Shown here piece by piece: positions 34,646 to 44,064 of a stretch of 64,000 bases of DNA. The notes beneath the pieces are model-generated. The model worked only from the letters and a program-made list of their open reading frames with translations, made no database searches and was not told the DNA's origin. Source of the stretch: Streptomyces cadmiisoli. GTDB taxonomy: Bacteria > Actinomycetota > Actinomycetes > Streptomycetales > Streptomycetaceae. Position 1 is the stretch's first letter. The number at the start of each line of letters is the position of its first letter. Where the stretch lies: assembly GCF_003261055.1 (NCBI RefSeq), contig NZ_CP030073.1:8928001-8992000 (forward strand), read 5' to 3'. The translations under genes and the position numbers were made by a program.

Positions 34646-34745
34646 CAGCACGGGAGTCGAATGCCTCGCGGCCGATGACGTCAGTGGTGGTTCTGCTTTC
34701 GGCAGGCTGGCCGACCGGAACACCCGAACCTGCCAGGCTGGGTGC

Positions 34746-35453
34746 ATGGGGAAGAACATGTCGGTGCGTCGGCTCGATCTGGGGTACTTCATCCGGCCCG
34801 CGTCGGAGACCGGCGGCCCGCAGCCGCGGATCGAACCTGTGCTTGCCTACCTGGTGCAACACGATCATGGCCTGATCCTCTTCGACACCGGCATCGCAGA
34901 TGCGGACCCCGAGACCGAGGCCCATTACCGTCCCCGGCGCCGACACCTGCAGGATGCCCTGTCCGAGGCCGGACTGGCTCTTGACGACATCTCCCTCGTC
35001 GCGAACTGCCACCTCCACTTCGACCACTGCGGCGGGAACCCTCTCCTGGGCGGCAGGCCCATCCTGGTGCAGGACGTCGAGCTGGCCACTGCTCGCAACG
35101 GCAACTACACCTTCGACGAGCTGATCAATTTCCCCGCTGCGTCCTATGAGGAACTCGCCGGCGAGGCCGAGGTCTGGCCAGGAGTCTGGATCGTTCCGAC
35201 ACCAGGGCATACCCAAGGGCATCAGTCGCTTGTCCTTCGACAAGGAGACGGCACGGTAGTCCTGGCCGGACAGGCGCACGACTTCGCCTCCCACTTCGCC
35301 TCTGACCAACTGGCCCGCCAGGCGGCCCTTCACGGGGTGGAGCAGCCGCTTCCCGCCTACCAGCCCTGGCTGGAGCGACTCACCGACTTCGACCCACGAC
35401 GCGTACTCTTCGCTCACGACTGCTCGGTCTGGGAACCCTCGCAGAACTTCTAG
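34746..35453 (+). CDS. MBL-fold metallo-hydrolase (lactonase-like)
   Basis: The 235-residue protein carries the metallo-beta-lactamase motif HLHFDHCGG, a later metal His (TPGHTQGHQSLVL), Asp in GQAHDFASH and a last His (VLFAHDCSVW), all in the order of AHL-lactonase-type enzymes. The N-terminal RRLDLGYFIRPASETGG also fits that group, which opens lactone rings or related esters. Starts at ATG 34746 or 34758 are possible. It stands alone between remnants. Confidence 0.88.
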   Translation: MGKNMSVRRLDLGYFIRPASETGGPQPRIEPVLAYLVQHDHGLILFDTGIADADPETEAHYRPRRRHLQDALSEAGLALDDISLVANCHLHFDHCGGNPLLGGRPILVQDVELATARNGNYTFDELINFPAASYEELAGEAEVWPGVWIVPTPGHTQGHQSLVLRQGDGTVVLAGQAHDFASHFASDQLARQAALHGVEQPLPAYQPWLERLTDFDPRRVLFAHDCSVWEPSQNF

Positions 35454-35715
35454 GACAGGCCGGACGACTCTGAGCCGCATCGCACCAACGGGCGCGGCAT
35501 TCATCGTCAACGCCTGCGAACGTTGCCTGTCCCCGCCAAAGCGGTGTCAGTTGGCATCGGCATTTCGCGGCCATGTGATCGACAAGCGGTATCCGTTTCC
35601 GCCGACATAGCCAGACAGCAGGGGATGGCCCCGACCCCGTCGCGAAAGTTTGGGCCAAGCCCCACAACTGCAGCGGGGCGGAGCCAGGCGGTGACGCTGC
35701 CCGTACGATGTCCGC

Positions 35716-35940
35716 GTGACAGCCCGCCGCAACCTTGGTGCCGGCCCTCAGGCCCCGCACAGCATTCGCGCCGCCCATGCCGACCTCCTCGGCTCCCTGC
35801 CGGAAGTTCGTCTACCCGACCTGGACGAGCTGCGGGCCCGGGGCGTGCTCGGCGTGCACCAGCCGACAGCCCCGGCCCCGCGGCGAATCCTCGGCGCCGG
35901 CGGCCGCGACGGTGAGGGATCCGATCCAACTCTTCGCTGA
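35716..35940 (+). CDS. Small hypothetical protein or fragment
   Basis: The frame from GTG 35716 (TARRNLGAGPQAPHSIRAAH, LPDLDELRARGVLGVHQPT) has strong third-position GC, better than the opposite strand. It may be a short protein or the 5' end of a damaged gene, since the last 20 residues lose the bias. No motif recognised. Confidence 0.35.
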   Translation: MTARRNLGAGPQAPHSIRAAHADLLGSLPEVRLPDLDELRARGVLGVHQPTAPAPRRILGAGGRDGEGSDPTLR

Positions 35941-36249
35941 GCGCGGGCGCGAGGATGAAGCGAGCTGTGTGATATCTCGCCGCGTACTTGTCGCTCCGGA
36001 CGTGGCACGCGCTCTCGGCCGGGGCGTCACAAATCAGACAGCCGTTTCGCTCAACCGTGTTGACGGCTTGATCGGCGTCAGGTCCACTCGGGTGTTGCGT
36101 CGGAGCTGTCCCACACAACACGACGGTTCTGAGAGGGATACTGCGAACGACGACCCGTGGATTTGGCGAACGATTCTGGGGCGTTCGCTGAACTCGCGCA
36201 GCTGGTCTTTGAGAAGAACCCGGACGTCGTCGGAAGGCGGAACACGACT

Positions 36250-36423
36250 TCAGGGCTGCGTGGCTGCACGCAGGTGGACGCGAAGCGGATAGAGGACAAC
36301 GCCGGTGATGATGCCGATGTCGATGATGCGGGGCCAGGCACCCGGCAGGGCCAATGCGGCCACGATGTTGAAGGCACCCAGCATGATGCGGCGAACGCCC
36401 CTGTGCGCAGCCCTGGTCGTCAC
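36250..36423 (-). CDS. Small membrane protein, 57 residues
   Basis: A minus-strand frame from GTG 36423 reads VTTRAAHRGVRRIMLGAFNI followed by two short hydrophobic segments (VAALALPGAW and IIDIGIITGVVLYPL) and a basic end. Codon bias is strong throughout. No ribosome site was seen. It could be a real small two-helix protein or the C-terminus of a lost transporter. Gaps on both sides hold nothing convincing. Confidence 0.4.
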   Translation of the reverse strand: MTTRAAHRGVRRIMLGAFNIVAALALPGAWPRIIDIGIITGVVLYPLRVHLRAATQP

Positions 36424-36721
36424 TTGTTGTGGCCCGGCTATTGCGTGTCCCGGTCGTCTCAGTCATCCGAGACACGGTTGCCGGAGGGTGGGCGCGGGAA
36501 GTGTTCAGTCTTTGAGGGCCTCCTTCAGTCCGTGTGACCCGGCAGCGCAGACAGGGGTCGCGGTCGGCGTCTACGCCAGCGGGCCAGCGCGAGGCCATCT
36601 GGCGGGCGTGCCGGGGAGTGGCCGAAGCCGCATCGTGATCGGTGCGATATCCCGTCGGACTGGTACCACGGACCTGTCGCTGTGAGGGTTGCTGGCACTT
36701 GCTACCGATCTTGAGGTCGTC

Positions 36722-37063
36722 ATGTCAGGTCTGCCGTTTGTCGCCCCCTTGATAGTTCTGGTCTCCCTGCTGTGGGCGATGCCGCCGCTTCTGTTTCCCA
36801 GGCGGCGACGGGCAGGCGTCACCATCGCCGCCTCCCACCTCATCGTGACGTTGGCGATCCCCCGGCCCTGGACCGAAGACTGGTACTGGCACGACGGAGC
36901 ATGGCTGATCCTCGTCTTCGGGCACGGCACACTCATCTCGCTCGGAAGACTGGGCTTCGAACTCAGCCCACTCGGCACCCGCCGCCGCGCGGCCTCCCGC
37001 CTCACCGCTCGCGACGAGACCGTGCGCCTGGAGGCGAAAGAGCACCCCTCAAAGTCGAGGTAG
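36722..37063 (+). CDS. Small hypothetical membrane protein
   Basis: The 113-residue product has a first membrane helix (residues 4-25, PFVAPLIVLVSLLWAMPPLL), a basic stretch (FPRRRRAG), a second helix and a third near WLILVFGHGTLISLG, then a charged tail. The ATG at 36722 has GAGG at 6 nt. No family recognised; no operon. Confidence 0.7.
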   Translation: MSGLPFVAPLIVLVSLLWAMPPLLFPRRRRAGVTIAASHLIVTLAIPRPWTEDWYWHDGAWLILVFGHGTLISLGRLGFELSPLGTRRRAASRLTARDETVRLEAKEHPSKSR

Positions 37064-37400
37064 AAGGCTGGCCCATGCTCCCGTGTCACATCTGCGCCTC
37101 CTGAGTGCGGCCCGTACCGCCGTGGCAGGCACTGTGCCCGGGCGCGTACGCGGGATCGGGCACATCGGTTCAGGAACTCCGACGTCAGTTGTCCGGCCGG
37201 CCGCCTGTGCCAGGGGCTCAACACCACCGGCGCAGCGTTGACGGCTATATCGATGATCCGCGAGGCCCTGCGGATACAAGGCCTCTACAACAACCCGCCT
37301 GTACTGCGGAGGGCGTCACCGACCCTCTGGTAGGAGTCGAATCGGTGCTGGGCGTGGCGGGGGCGTTCCTTCGGGTCTCGAACGAAGAGGGCACCGGCTG

Positions 37401-37551
37401 AGGCAGGGCCGCATCCTCGAAGAAGCCCTCGCCAACGGCGCGGACCCCCCGCCACCTTGCCCACGTCTTCTCCCTCAGTGCCAAGGCCAACCCCCTCCAC
37501 ACCAGCGCAGTGACCGAATCGGAAGCAGAGCAGGCACCGAGCATCCGCTGA
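37401..37551 (+). pseudogene. Recombinase/integrase-like C-terminal remnant
   Basis: Frames joined across a shift near 37440 read GRILEEALANGAD then HLAHVFSLSAKANPLHTSAV and a stop at 37551. This resembles the last helix-turn-helix of actinomycete site-specific recombinases, where ILDEAL-xGxDPLHLA-VF-LS is common. The interval 37064-37400 contains no clear remainder of it. Confidence 0.35.
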
Positions 37552-37835
37552 TCTTGAGGTTCACGCCACGGGTATCCGTCGTCGGCCCACCGGGGTGAAG
37601 GCGCAGGGTCTGGCGGATTGGCTCACTTCCGAAGCGCACTGCAAGCAGGAGCGGTCCCTCGTGCGGAGGTGGCCGTGACTGCTTGGCTCCCGGATCATTG
37701 CCGTTTGAGAGATGGAAGGACACCATCGGTTTCTCAGAGGTGTCAGTCAGGTAGCCCAGGGTCATGCCGTAGTAGGGATGGACAGTGTCGCGCTTGCCTC
37801 GAGCGAATCGTGCGGCGGCTGGAACAAGGCCTTCA

Positions 37836-38163
37836 CAGCCCCCGGCTCTGCGCGGTCGTCGTCGACCGCCTCACCTTCAACGGCACCGTCAACGAGCGTG
37901 GCACTGACGCCTTTCGCCTCGTCAGCACGCGAGCCCGGGTTGAGGACCCCGCCAAGGCCGACCAGGCACGCAACCGCCAGAAGCTCGGCTCCCGTGGCGG
38001 CCGGCCGCCACGTTTCGACACCGTCGACCACCGTGAGCGCCACGCACTCGAGTGCGGGATTAACCGCCTCAAGAAGCACCGCGCTGTGGCCACGCGATAC
38101 GACGAACTCGGGGTCTGCTACGAAGCTATCGTCCTCGTCGCGGCCATCAACGAGTGGCTGTGA
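37836..38163 (+). pseudogene. Fused remnants: IstB-like tail followed by IS5-type transposase tail
   Basis: The first part, [20 protein letters not shown] and [10 protein letters not shown], is the end of an IstB-like ATPase. In the same frame it passes near 37955 into [20 protein letters not shown] and [20 protein letters not shown], the end of an IS5-type DDE transposase. Neither has its own N-terminus. The stop lies inside the 3' end of the convergent GNAT gene. Confidence 0.65.
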
Positions 38164-38689
38164 CGTATTGGTCCGATGACAACTCGAACACCCGTACTCG
38201 CCGACCGCTGGTGAGATTGACGGTCTCACGGACCGGACGCATCCCCAGTTTGGTCATGATCCGTACGGAGGCGTCGTTGCCCACTTGAGCGATGCTGACG
38301 ATCCGCTCAAGCCCTCGCTCTTCGAACCCGAACCGCACAGCAGCTCTCGCGGCCTCGGTAGCCAGGCCCTGCCCCCAGTGGGAACGTCCCAGCCGCCAGC
38401 CGACCTCGACCGCCGGTAGTACCTCCGGCAGGAAGTTGGGCACGGAAAGGCCGGTGAACCCGGCCAGCTCGCCAGTGGACCGGATCTCCACGGCGAACAG
38501 TCCGAAGCCCTGTGACTCCCACTCGTCCTCCCATGCCTGGATCCCACCGCGAGTCTGCTGTTCGTCACGGACGTTGCCGTCACGGATCCACCGCATGACC
38601 TCGGGATCGGCATTGACGGCAGCCATGGGCGCAACGTCCTCCTCGCGCCAGCGACGCAGGATCAAACGGGGAGTCTCAAGCGTGACCAT
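38147..38689 (-). CDS. RimJ/RimL-type GNAT acetyltransferase
   Basis: The 180-residue protein opens [20 protein letters not shown], the hallmark of the RimJ/RimL/Acetyltransf_3 group, followed by [20 protein letters not shown] (the acetyl-CoA loop) and [20 protein letters not shown] with MRPVRETV. It would acetylate an N-terminal or small-molecule amine. The ATG at 38689 is preferred; an adjacent TTG precedes it. The 3' end overlaps the convergent transposase remnant by 17 bp. Confidence 0.92.
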   Translation of the reverse strand: MVTLETPRLILRRWREEDVAPMAAVNADPEVMRWIRDGNVRDEQQTRGGIQAWEDEWESQGFGLFAVEIRSTGELAGFTGLSVPNFLPEVLPAVEVGWRLGRSHWGQGLATEAARAAVRFGFEERGLERIVSIAQVGNDASVRIMTKLGMRPVRETVNLTSGRRVRVFELSSDQYVTATR

Positions 38690-38997
38690 CAAGAAATTCT
38701 AGATCACAAGTGACTCTCCACCGCCCTCACCAGCCACTTTCGATACACGGCCAGGAACGGTTCAACGCCTCTATGAGCCAGCCACCACCCCGTCATCCAT
38801 CTCCGGGGAAGTCGGCGATAGGACCGGGCAATCGCCCCTCGCCGACCCCGTCCGGCAGCCGCTGGAACTTGTGCCCGCCGACGCGCATCGTGCGCACGCG
38901 GCCCGAGTTCCCACGGGCCTCTGCTCCGTCGCCGCACGCAGTACGAAGCTCGCAGCGCCGGCCGACTGCCGGATCGCCGCGTCACCCGGAGTGTCTC

Positions 38998-39309
38998 CTA
39001 CAAGTCGAGAACGGCCCGCAGAGCGTTGTCGACGAGCGTCAACTGCTCCGGGCCGATGTTGCCGTGCAGCGTCGCGGTCTCGAAGCGCGGTGCCGAGAGC
39101 TGGAGCAGGTTCACGGCGACGACTGATGCCTCGAGAGGGGAAGTCAGTCGAACGCTCATCGCTGTGTCGGGGTGGGCCGCCGGGGCGTGAAGTACGAGGG
39201 CGACCACGGCGCCGTACGCTTCGGCGAGACCGTCCAGGCTGACGATCAAAACGGTGCGTACGCCTTTGCCGGTGTCGACGTCGAACACATCGCCCTTGCG
39301 GATGGTCAC
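38998..39309 (-). CDS. MazF/PemK-type toxin
   Basis: The 103-residue protein begins IRKGDVFDVDTGKGVRTVLI, as MazF/PemK endoribonucleases do (RGDIV-VDLDPT-G-E-G-R-PVLVV), and includes ALVLHAPAAHPDTAMSVRL and a C-terminal TLVDNALRAVLDL helix. The catalytic Arg and Ser/Thr of MazF are not certain by eye. GTG 39309 overlaps the stop of the antitoxin (GTGA), the usual coupling of antitoxin and toxin. It would cleave mRNA when the antitoxin is lost. Confidence 0.72.
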   Translation of the reverse strand: MTIRKGDVFDVDTGKGVRTVLIVSLDGLAEAYGAVVALVLHAPAAHPDTAMSVRLTSPLEASVVAVNLLQLSAPRFETATLHGNIGPEQLTLVDNALRAVLDL

Positions 39310-39491
39310 AGGACGTCGCCCTCGCCCTCAAGGTCGAGGGGCTGGATCATGGCCAGCTTGCGGCCCGCGTCGAGCGTCATCTGCCGACGTACGGCTTTGA
39401 GGATGTAGTCGTTCAGCGACGGAGCGTCAGCGGCGGCGTCGCGCAGCGGCTTGTCCATCGCATCGGGAATTCGCAGTGTGATGGCAGTCAT
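39306..39491 (-). CDS. Ribbon-helix-helix-type antitoxin
   Basis: The 61-residue protein TAITLRIPDAMDKPLRDAAA has the N-terminal strand and helices of a CopG/RHH DNA-binding protein, followed by an acidic tail (PLDLEGEGDVL) that could block the toxin. The ATG at 39491 has no ribosome site, but TATATT lies 7 nt upstream, so the transcript is probably leaderless. The gene overlaps the MazF-type gene by four bases. Confidence 0.75.
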   Translation of the reverse strand: MTAITLRIPDAMDKPLRDAAADAPSLNDYILKAVRRQMTLDAGRKLAMIQPLDLEGEGDVL

Positions 39492-39498
39492 GACACCA

Positions 39499-39529
39499 AA
39501 TATAGTGGCACTGACGCCGTAGGTACATC
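39499..39529 (-). promoter_or_regulatory. Promoter of the toxin-antitoxin pair (leaderless)
   Basis: On the minus strand TATATT at 39504-39499 is a near-consensus -10 box, with TGTACC 17 bp before it as a weak -35. The antitoxin ATG begins 7 nt after the -10 box, exactly where transcription should start. Confidence 0.6.
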
Positions 39530-39859
39530 CCTTCCTCCCGACTGCCAGTCGCCGGGCCCGCACGGCCCGAGACTGTACAAAAATTGGGCAATCCGGACGC
39601 TGGGGTATCGCTCACACGGGCCGCCCCTGGGCGCGTACATCGTCGAGGCGAGGTGCCCGCAGAACGGTGAAGCCGCAGATCGACCCCAGGCGGGCTGCCG
39701 ATGGCCGGCGATGGTGGTGCCCCGATCAGCCGATGTCCAAGATCACTCCGGTGCGTGGGCCTGCCGCGACCGGTGGCCGCCGTCCCGCTCCTGGCTTGGC
39801 CGGGCAGCGGCAGTCACGGCGTCCTGGAGGGCGGCGGCCGACGCCGGGTCGGGCTCCGG

Positions 39860-40313
39860 CTGGGGGATGGGCGCACGGTGGGCCATCTTTCCGCGCGTGG
39901 ACAGCCCGACCTCGGACGAAGAGTTCGCCGAGCTCGATGCCGCGCTTGCCGAGGCTTGCGGGTGGCGTCGTCACGCCCTCCGCATAGGGTGCGGCCCGAC
40001 TGCGCCGCATGAAGCAGAGCGGTGGGACGGTGCGCTTCGTCCGAGACCCACACGGTGGCATCGTCGGCGGGGCGCCCTGCTTTCTGCCAGCCGAGGGCGC
40101 CGCAGAGCTGTCCGGCATCGATTCCCGCCTCGCCAACCCTGGCTGCGGCGCCGCCGCGGTAACCACCCCGCTCACCGAAGCGATGTTCGCTCAGGGAGCC
40201 GGATCAGTCTGGCTGGAGTACGCCTGGGAGGATCCCGCCGCGTCTACGAGCGCGCTGGCCACCGACGGCAGACACTCCCCTATCTGTCCCAGTCCCGGAA
40301 CAGCAACCCTTGA
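39860..40313 (+). pseudogene. GNAT acetyltransferase with frameshifts
   Basis: Segments in different frames line up as one GNAT protein: DEEFAELDAALAEACGWRRH, then KQSGGTVRFVRDPHGGIVGG with AELSGIDSRLANPGCGAAAV, EYAWEDPAA, and in another frame VYERAGHRRQTLPYLSQS, the usual C-terminal ERAGF motif. At least two shifts are needed. 39492-39859 shows no other gene. Confidence 0.5.
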
Positions 40314-40413
40314 CGGCACCAACACGCTCGGGGGCGGCCGCCTGCCGCCCCCGAGTTCCCCATGCCCCGCCAGTAGAGACAACCTCCAACTCGGCCGTCG
40401 TGACTCCACCGAC

Positions 40414-40668
40414 CTATTGCCGGACTGTGTCCCGATCGTCACGGCCGGTACGGCGCTGCTCCTTGTACAGACGGATTGCCCGACGGGTCATCGTGATCGC
40501 GACCCAGGCGAACCCGATCATTTGAATCGCCCCGGAGACGACGTCCCACCACCCGACGGTTGCGCTGGTCACGGCTTCCGCGATGCGTCCCATGTTGACT
40601 GGAACGCCTGCGTACAGCACGAGGCATAGAAGTGCGGTCGTCCACCAGCGCTTCGGCCAGTTGGGCAT
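40414..40668 (-). CDS. Small membrane protein, 84 residues
   Basis: From ATG 40668 (PNWPKRWWTTALLCLVLYAG) the protein has two membrane helices (about 8-26 and 38-62) and a basic C-terminal tail (RRAIRLYKEQRRTGRDD). GGAGAGGGAG stands before the start. It lies 16 bp after the gene at 40685 on the same strand, so the two are probably cotranscribed. Function unknown. Confidence 0.72.
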   Translation of the reverse strand: MPNWPKRWWTTALLCLVLYAGVPVNMGRIAEAVTSATVGWWDVVSGAIQMIGFAWVAITMTRRAIRLYKEQRRTGRDDRDTVRQ

Positions 40669-40684
40669 GTCTCCCTCTCCCTGG

Positions 40685-41215
40685 TCACCATTGAGGCTCA
40701 TGGCGAGCCCGGTGCCATGCTTCCTCGAAATCGTCGCAGCTGATTTCCAGGGAGGCATACTGCGGGTCGTACAGGTCATAGGGCGGGTTGAACGGCCAGT
40801 CCTCCACGCTCGTCTTGACGGCACCGCCGTCCGAGCCGATCTCGACTTGCCGCAACCGCCGGCCGTCCGGACCGAGCTCCATCAGGAGGATCTCTTCGTC
40901 GCCGTCCTCCTGCCAGCGCAAGTACACCCGGTCCCGTCCCGCCAGGACGCCGAAACCGGGCTGGCCGCGCTGGGCGCTCCGCCGTTCGCGGAAACTGGAC
41001 AACGGGTTCGGGTCCGGCGCGTCGAGGTGGACCTCCTCCAAGGCCCCTGCCGTGGCGCGTTCGACGGCTTCCGGGTCTGTGACCACCTCGACCTCGGCGC
41101 AGACACGAACGATCTCCTGCGCGGACTCAGCCCACACCCACCACCACAAGCCCCCCATCCCATAGTCGTGAAGGACCAGATAGCGCGTCTTTCGAACCTC
41201 ACCCGTTTGATTCAC
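40685..41215 (-). CDS. Hypothetical protein, 176 residues
   Basis: From GTG 41215 the product contains KTRYLVLHDYGMGGLWWWVW, AESAQEIVRVCAEVEVVTDP and EDWPFNPPYDLYDPQYASLE, a pattern seen in soluble Streptomyces proteins of unknown function. It is acidic and without signal peptide. The small membrane protein gene follows at 16 bp. The region 41216-41648 upstream has no supported gene. Confidence 0.7.
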   Translation of the reverse strand: MNQTGEVRKTRYLVLHDYGMGGLWWWVWAESAQEIVRVCAEVEVVTDPEAVERATAGALEEVHLDAPDPNPLSSFRERRSAQRGQPGFGVLAGRDRVYLRWQEDGDEEILLMELGPDGRRLRQVEIGSDGGAVKTSVEDWPFNPPYDLYDPQYASLEISCDDFEEAWHRARHEPQW

Positions 41216-41648
41216 AATCCGTGAGCCTATGTCAGCCTCGGGAGGCCTCCACCTCCCCTCCCCCCCCTGGGCAGTCCCTCGCATCCGGTTCGCGCCCTCC
41301 GCGATTCCGCAGAGCCAGTTGCACTGAGAACGGCGAGCAGAGGGTTCTCGCAGGACCTGGGAATCCATCAAGCTCAACCCGAGGGGCACAGACATGCTCG
41401 GTGCGACAGGACACCCGAGGCCCTCCAGCCCCTTTCCGTCCGGTGCCGAATTCGCCGTCTCCCAGGCTGGGCTCCGCCGCTGATTGAGGTTGCGCTGACG
41501 GCCCGTTCCTCCAGTATGAGCAGCGAGGCAGTATCGATGACCGTCGCTTCGCGAGACTGCGGCTGATCCGAGTCGGTCGCTTCATGCTGTCCGACAGCGT
41601 TCTTCGGCAGGGGGCCGATCCCGTCGAGGCTTGCTCCCAGAGGTGTTC

Positions 41649-41789
41649 TCAGCGTCTGCGTCTGCGTTTGATCAGGTTGATGGTGAGGGCGATGGCGGCG
41701 GTCGCGGAGAGCAGGATCGCACCGAGTACGACCGTTACCGCCCCTGCGACAGCGAAGATCACCCACCAGTAGTCGTCATCCGATGCCAT
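41649..41789 (-). CDS. Small membrane protein, 46 residues
   Basis: ATG 41789 follows AGAGAGG at 6 nt. The product is an acidic N-terminus (MASDDDYWWVIF), one long membrane helix (AVAGAVTVVLGAILLSATAA) and a run of five to six Arg at the end, ideal for N-out/C-in insertion. Codon bias is strong. It is a clear small gene with no near partner. Confidence 0.65.
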   Translation of the reverse strand: MASDDDYWWVIFAVAGAVTVVLGAILLSATAAIALTINLIKRRRRR

Positions 41790-41937
41790 GAGTCCTCTCT
41801 CCGATCACGTGTACTGGTCGTGTGGCCGCAGTTCGCGGGTTGGCGTTTGAGGGCTGTTGCTGGGTGGTTCACACGGCGAGTGAGCTGTCGAGTCGGCCGA
41901 CCGGGCACCTCGGTGCGCGGGTGGCCATGATGCCTGA

Positions 41938-42042
41938 TCACATGTCGGGCAGGAGCAGCCAGGCCTCCGAGATGACGAGGCCCTGGTCGTGGGTGGTGAC
42001 GCCGTACGGGCAGCCCAGCGGGATCCGGCGCCAGTTGTGATG
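41938..42042 (-). pseudogene. C-terminal gene remnant
   Basis: The frame NWRRIPLGCPYGVTTHDQGL and VISEAWLLLPDM-stop has very strong codon bias, but upstream of it the frame is not coding. It is the 3' end of a gene whose remainder is lost. The divergent methyltransferase gene starts 59 bp away. Confidence 0.35.
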
Positions 42043-42100
42043 AGAAGTGACAACGCTGCGAGCTCTTCCCGGTGTTGGCGGGAAACGCATACTGTGCAGT

Positions 42101-42841
42101 GTGGCGATATACGACAGCATCGGTGCGACCTACGCTGACACCCGGCGACCGGACCCCCGAATCGCCGCCAGGATTCATCGGGCCCTCGGTGGTGCCGCCA
42201 CTGTGATCAATGTAGGCGCCGGCACCGGCTCCTACGAGCCGTCACACACGGTGCTGGCTGTTGAACCCAGCTCAGTGATGATCGCCCAGCGCCCAGGCGG
42301 TTCCGCACCGGCCCTGGAAGCATCTGCGGAGTCGATCCCACTCGCCGACGACTCGGCCGATGCGGCAATGGCCCTGCTGACCGTGCACCACTGGAGCGAC
42401 CTGGAAGCGGGCATCGGCGAACTTCTGCGTATCGCCCGGCAGCGGATCGTCGTCCTGGCCTTCGACCCGGACATCAACCACAGGTTCTGGCTGTTGGAGG
42501 AGTACTTGCCCGAAGCAGCCGTGTTTGACAACACGCGAGCCGTCTCGGTCGACCGCTTGGCCGCACTGCTGCCAGGCGCCCGCATCGAAACTGTGCCCGT
42601 CCCGCACGACTGCACCGACGGATTCCTCGCCGCTTTCTGGCGCCGCCCCGAGGCATACCTCGACCCGGAAGTGCGGTCCGGTATCTCGCTGTTTGCCCAG
42701 ACCAGCGATGAAGTCATCCAGCCGGGCTTGGCCCGGCTGTCGGACGACCTGTCCTCGGGCCGGTGGTACCAGCGCCATGCCGACCTGCTCGACCGCGAAG
42801 CCCTCGATGCCGGCTACAGACTTCTCGTGGCCGACTTGTAG
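42101..42841 (+). CDS. SAM-dependent methyltransferase
   Basis: The 246-residue protein opens with AIYDSIGATYADTRRPDPRI, typical of Methyltransf_11 proteins, followed by motif I VINVGAGTGSYEPSHTVLAV, EASAESIPLADDSADAAMAL (motifs II-IV) and HHWSDLEAGIGELLRIARQR. The acceptor is unknown. GTG 42101 has no ribosome site; CATACT ends 7 nt before it, suggesting a leaderless mRNA. Confidence 0.9.
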   Translation: MAIYDSIGATYADTRRPDPRIAARIHRALGGAATVINVGAGTGSYEPSHTVLAVEPSSVMIAQRPGGSAPALEASAESIPLADDSADAAMALLTVHHWSDLEAGIGELLRIARQRIVVLAFDPDINHRFWLLEEYLPEAAVFDNTRAVSVDRLAALLPGARIETVPVPHDCTDGFLAAFWRRPEAYLDPEVRSGISLFAQTSDEVIQPGLARLSDDLSSGRWYQRHADLLDREALDAGYRLLVADL

Positions 42842-42852
42842 AACCAGACGAG

Positions 42853-43676
42853 CCGTCTGACTGCACACTCAAGCCTGCGAGAAAGGGCCGGCCACGGCGG
42901 TGCGCCAGAAGTGATCCGTTCGCGGCGGCGTCCTGCCCGCAGGCCGCCCTGGTGCTGGCGAGCCGGAAGAACTCGGCGCCGGTCTCGATGATGTTCCCGC
43001 CGAAGGTGAGACGGTCGACGATGGCCGCGCAGAGCCGCGGATCCGTGAACGTGCTGCTCCGGCCGCCGAAAGACTTGTTGGAGGCGATGACGACGCTGTT
43101 CTTGTCCTCACGTTTCCGTTAGCGCCTGGAACAGCAGTTCGGCGCCCCTGCGGTCCAGCTTCGTACGGCCGAGTTCGTGTACGCGGAGGGGATCGACGCG
43201 TCTGTGTCGGGCGGTGGCCTCGGTCAGGATCCTTCTGTCCGCAGTCTCGACGGACTCGTTGACCGGCTTGGTGGCAAGTATGTGGACGGGAGCGGAAGCC
43301 GGCCGTGGCGACCTCGGTGGCGAGCGCGATCAACGGGTGGGCCTTGTGTGGTACCCGAGTCGCCGATCAGGCAGAGCGACAAGCCCTTCTTGCCCCACGC
43401 GCAGGTCGCCAGGGTGCGAAAGACAGCTGCATCGATGTTCCCGCTGGCCTCGAAAACGAAGGACCGCAGCTACTTCTCTCGCTGGAACTGCGCCGCCTTG
43501 ACGCGCCGTTCGAAGCGGCGGCGCGCCCGGTCGTCGCACTCGGCCATCAGCAATTCGGCCAGGAAGCCGCGCCAGGACATCTGGTCGAGGGCAGCGGATT
43601 CGGCCAGTTCGGGGAACCGGGTTCGGATGGTGGGCAGCCGGAGCATGCGGCACGCCGTCCGCCACTGCGAGCGCAT
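42853..43676 (-). pseudogene. IstB-like ATPase of an IS21-family element, frameshifted
   Basis: Read on the minus strand, the pieces follow the IstB order: WRTACRMLRLPTIRTRFPEL and FLAELLMAECDDRARRRFER, then ATCAWGKKGLSLCLIGDSGT (Walker A region), HPLIALATEVATAGFRS, ELGRTKLDRRGAELLFQALT (Walker B region) and DKNSVVIASNKSFGG with LCAAIVDRLTFGGNIIETGA. At least three shifts and one stop interrupt it. The transposase gene istA was not found beside it. Confidence 0.75.
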
Positions 43677-44064
43677 CCCCGGCCTGCTCCAGGTCGTCGG
43701 CGAGGAACGCTGTGCAACCGTGACGTCGTCGGCAACCCGCGCCTACCGCACCGGTCTCGCGTTGTTCCCCGTCGGCAAAACTGCTTGACCGTCGGCCCGG
43801 GAGGAGAGGACTCGGCCCATGCGGCTCGGCGGCAAGCCCCGCATCGACTCCGTCTTTGAGTCTTCATGCCTGAACGCGCCGTGATCATGCAGCCCGGGAG
43901 CATGTCCAGCACCCGCGGCGGGCTGCGCTGTATGGGGCTCTTGGTGGACACCGAACGCTCGCGCATCGCCTTCGGCAGTGACTGCAGCCCGGCTCTGTTC
44001 GTGTCCCACAACTATCCCGACACAAGCGCGGCAGGCGTGCCTGGAGACGAAAACGGGACAGGGC

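Noticed and set aside
35507..36598. Minus-strand frame of 363 residues
   Set aside because: Composition is Arg/His/Ser-rich and codon bias is lost; only a stretch near 35940-36060 looks partly coding, not enough for a gene call.
37618..38163. One intact gene for the whole open frame
   Set aside because: Only the part from about 37836 resembles proteins, and these are two unrelated transposition-protein tails; the first 70 residues are not coding.
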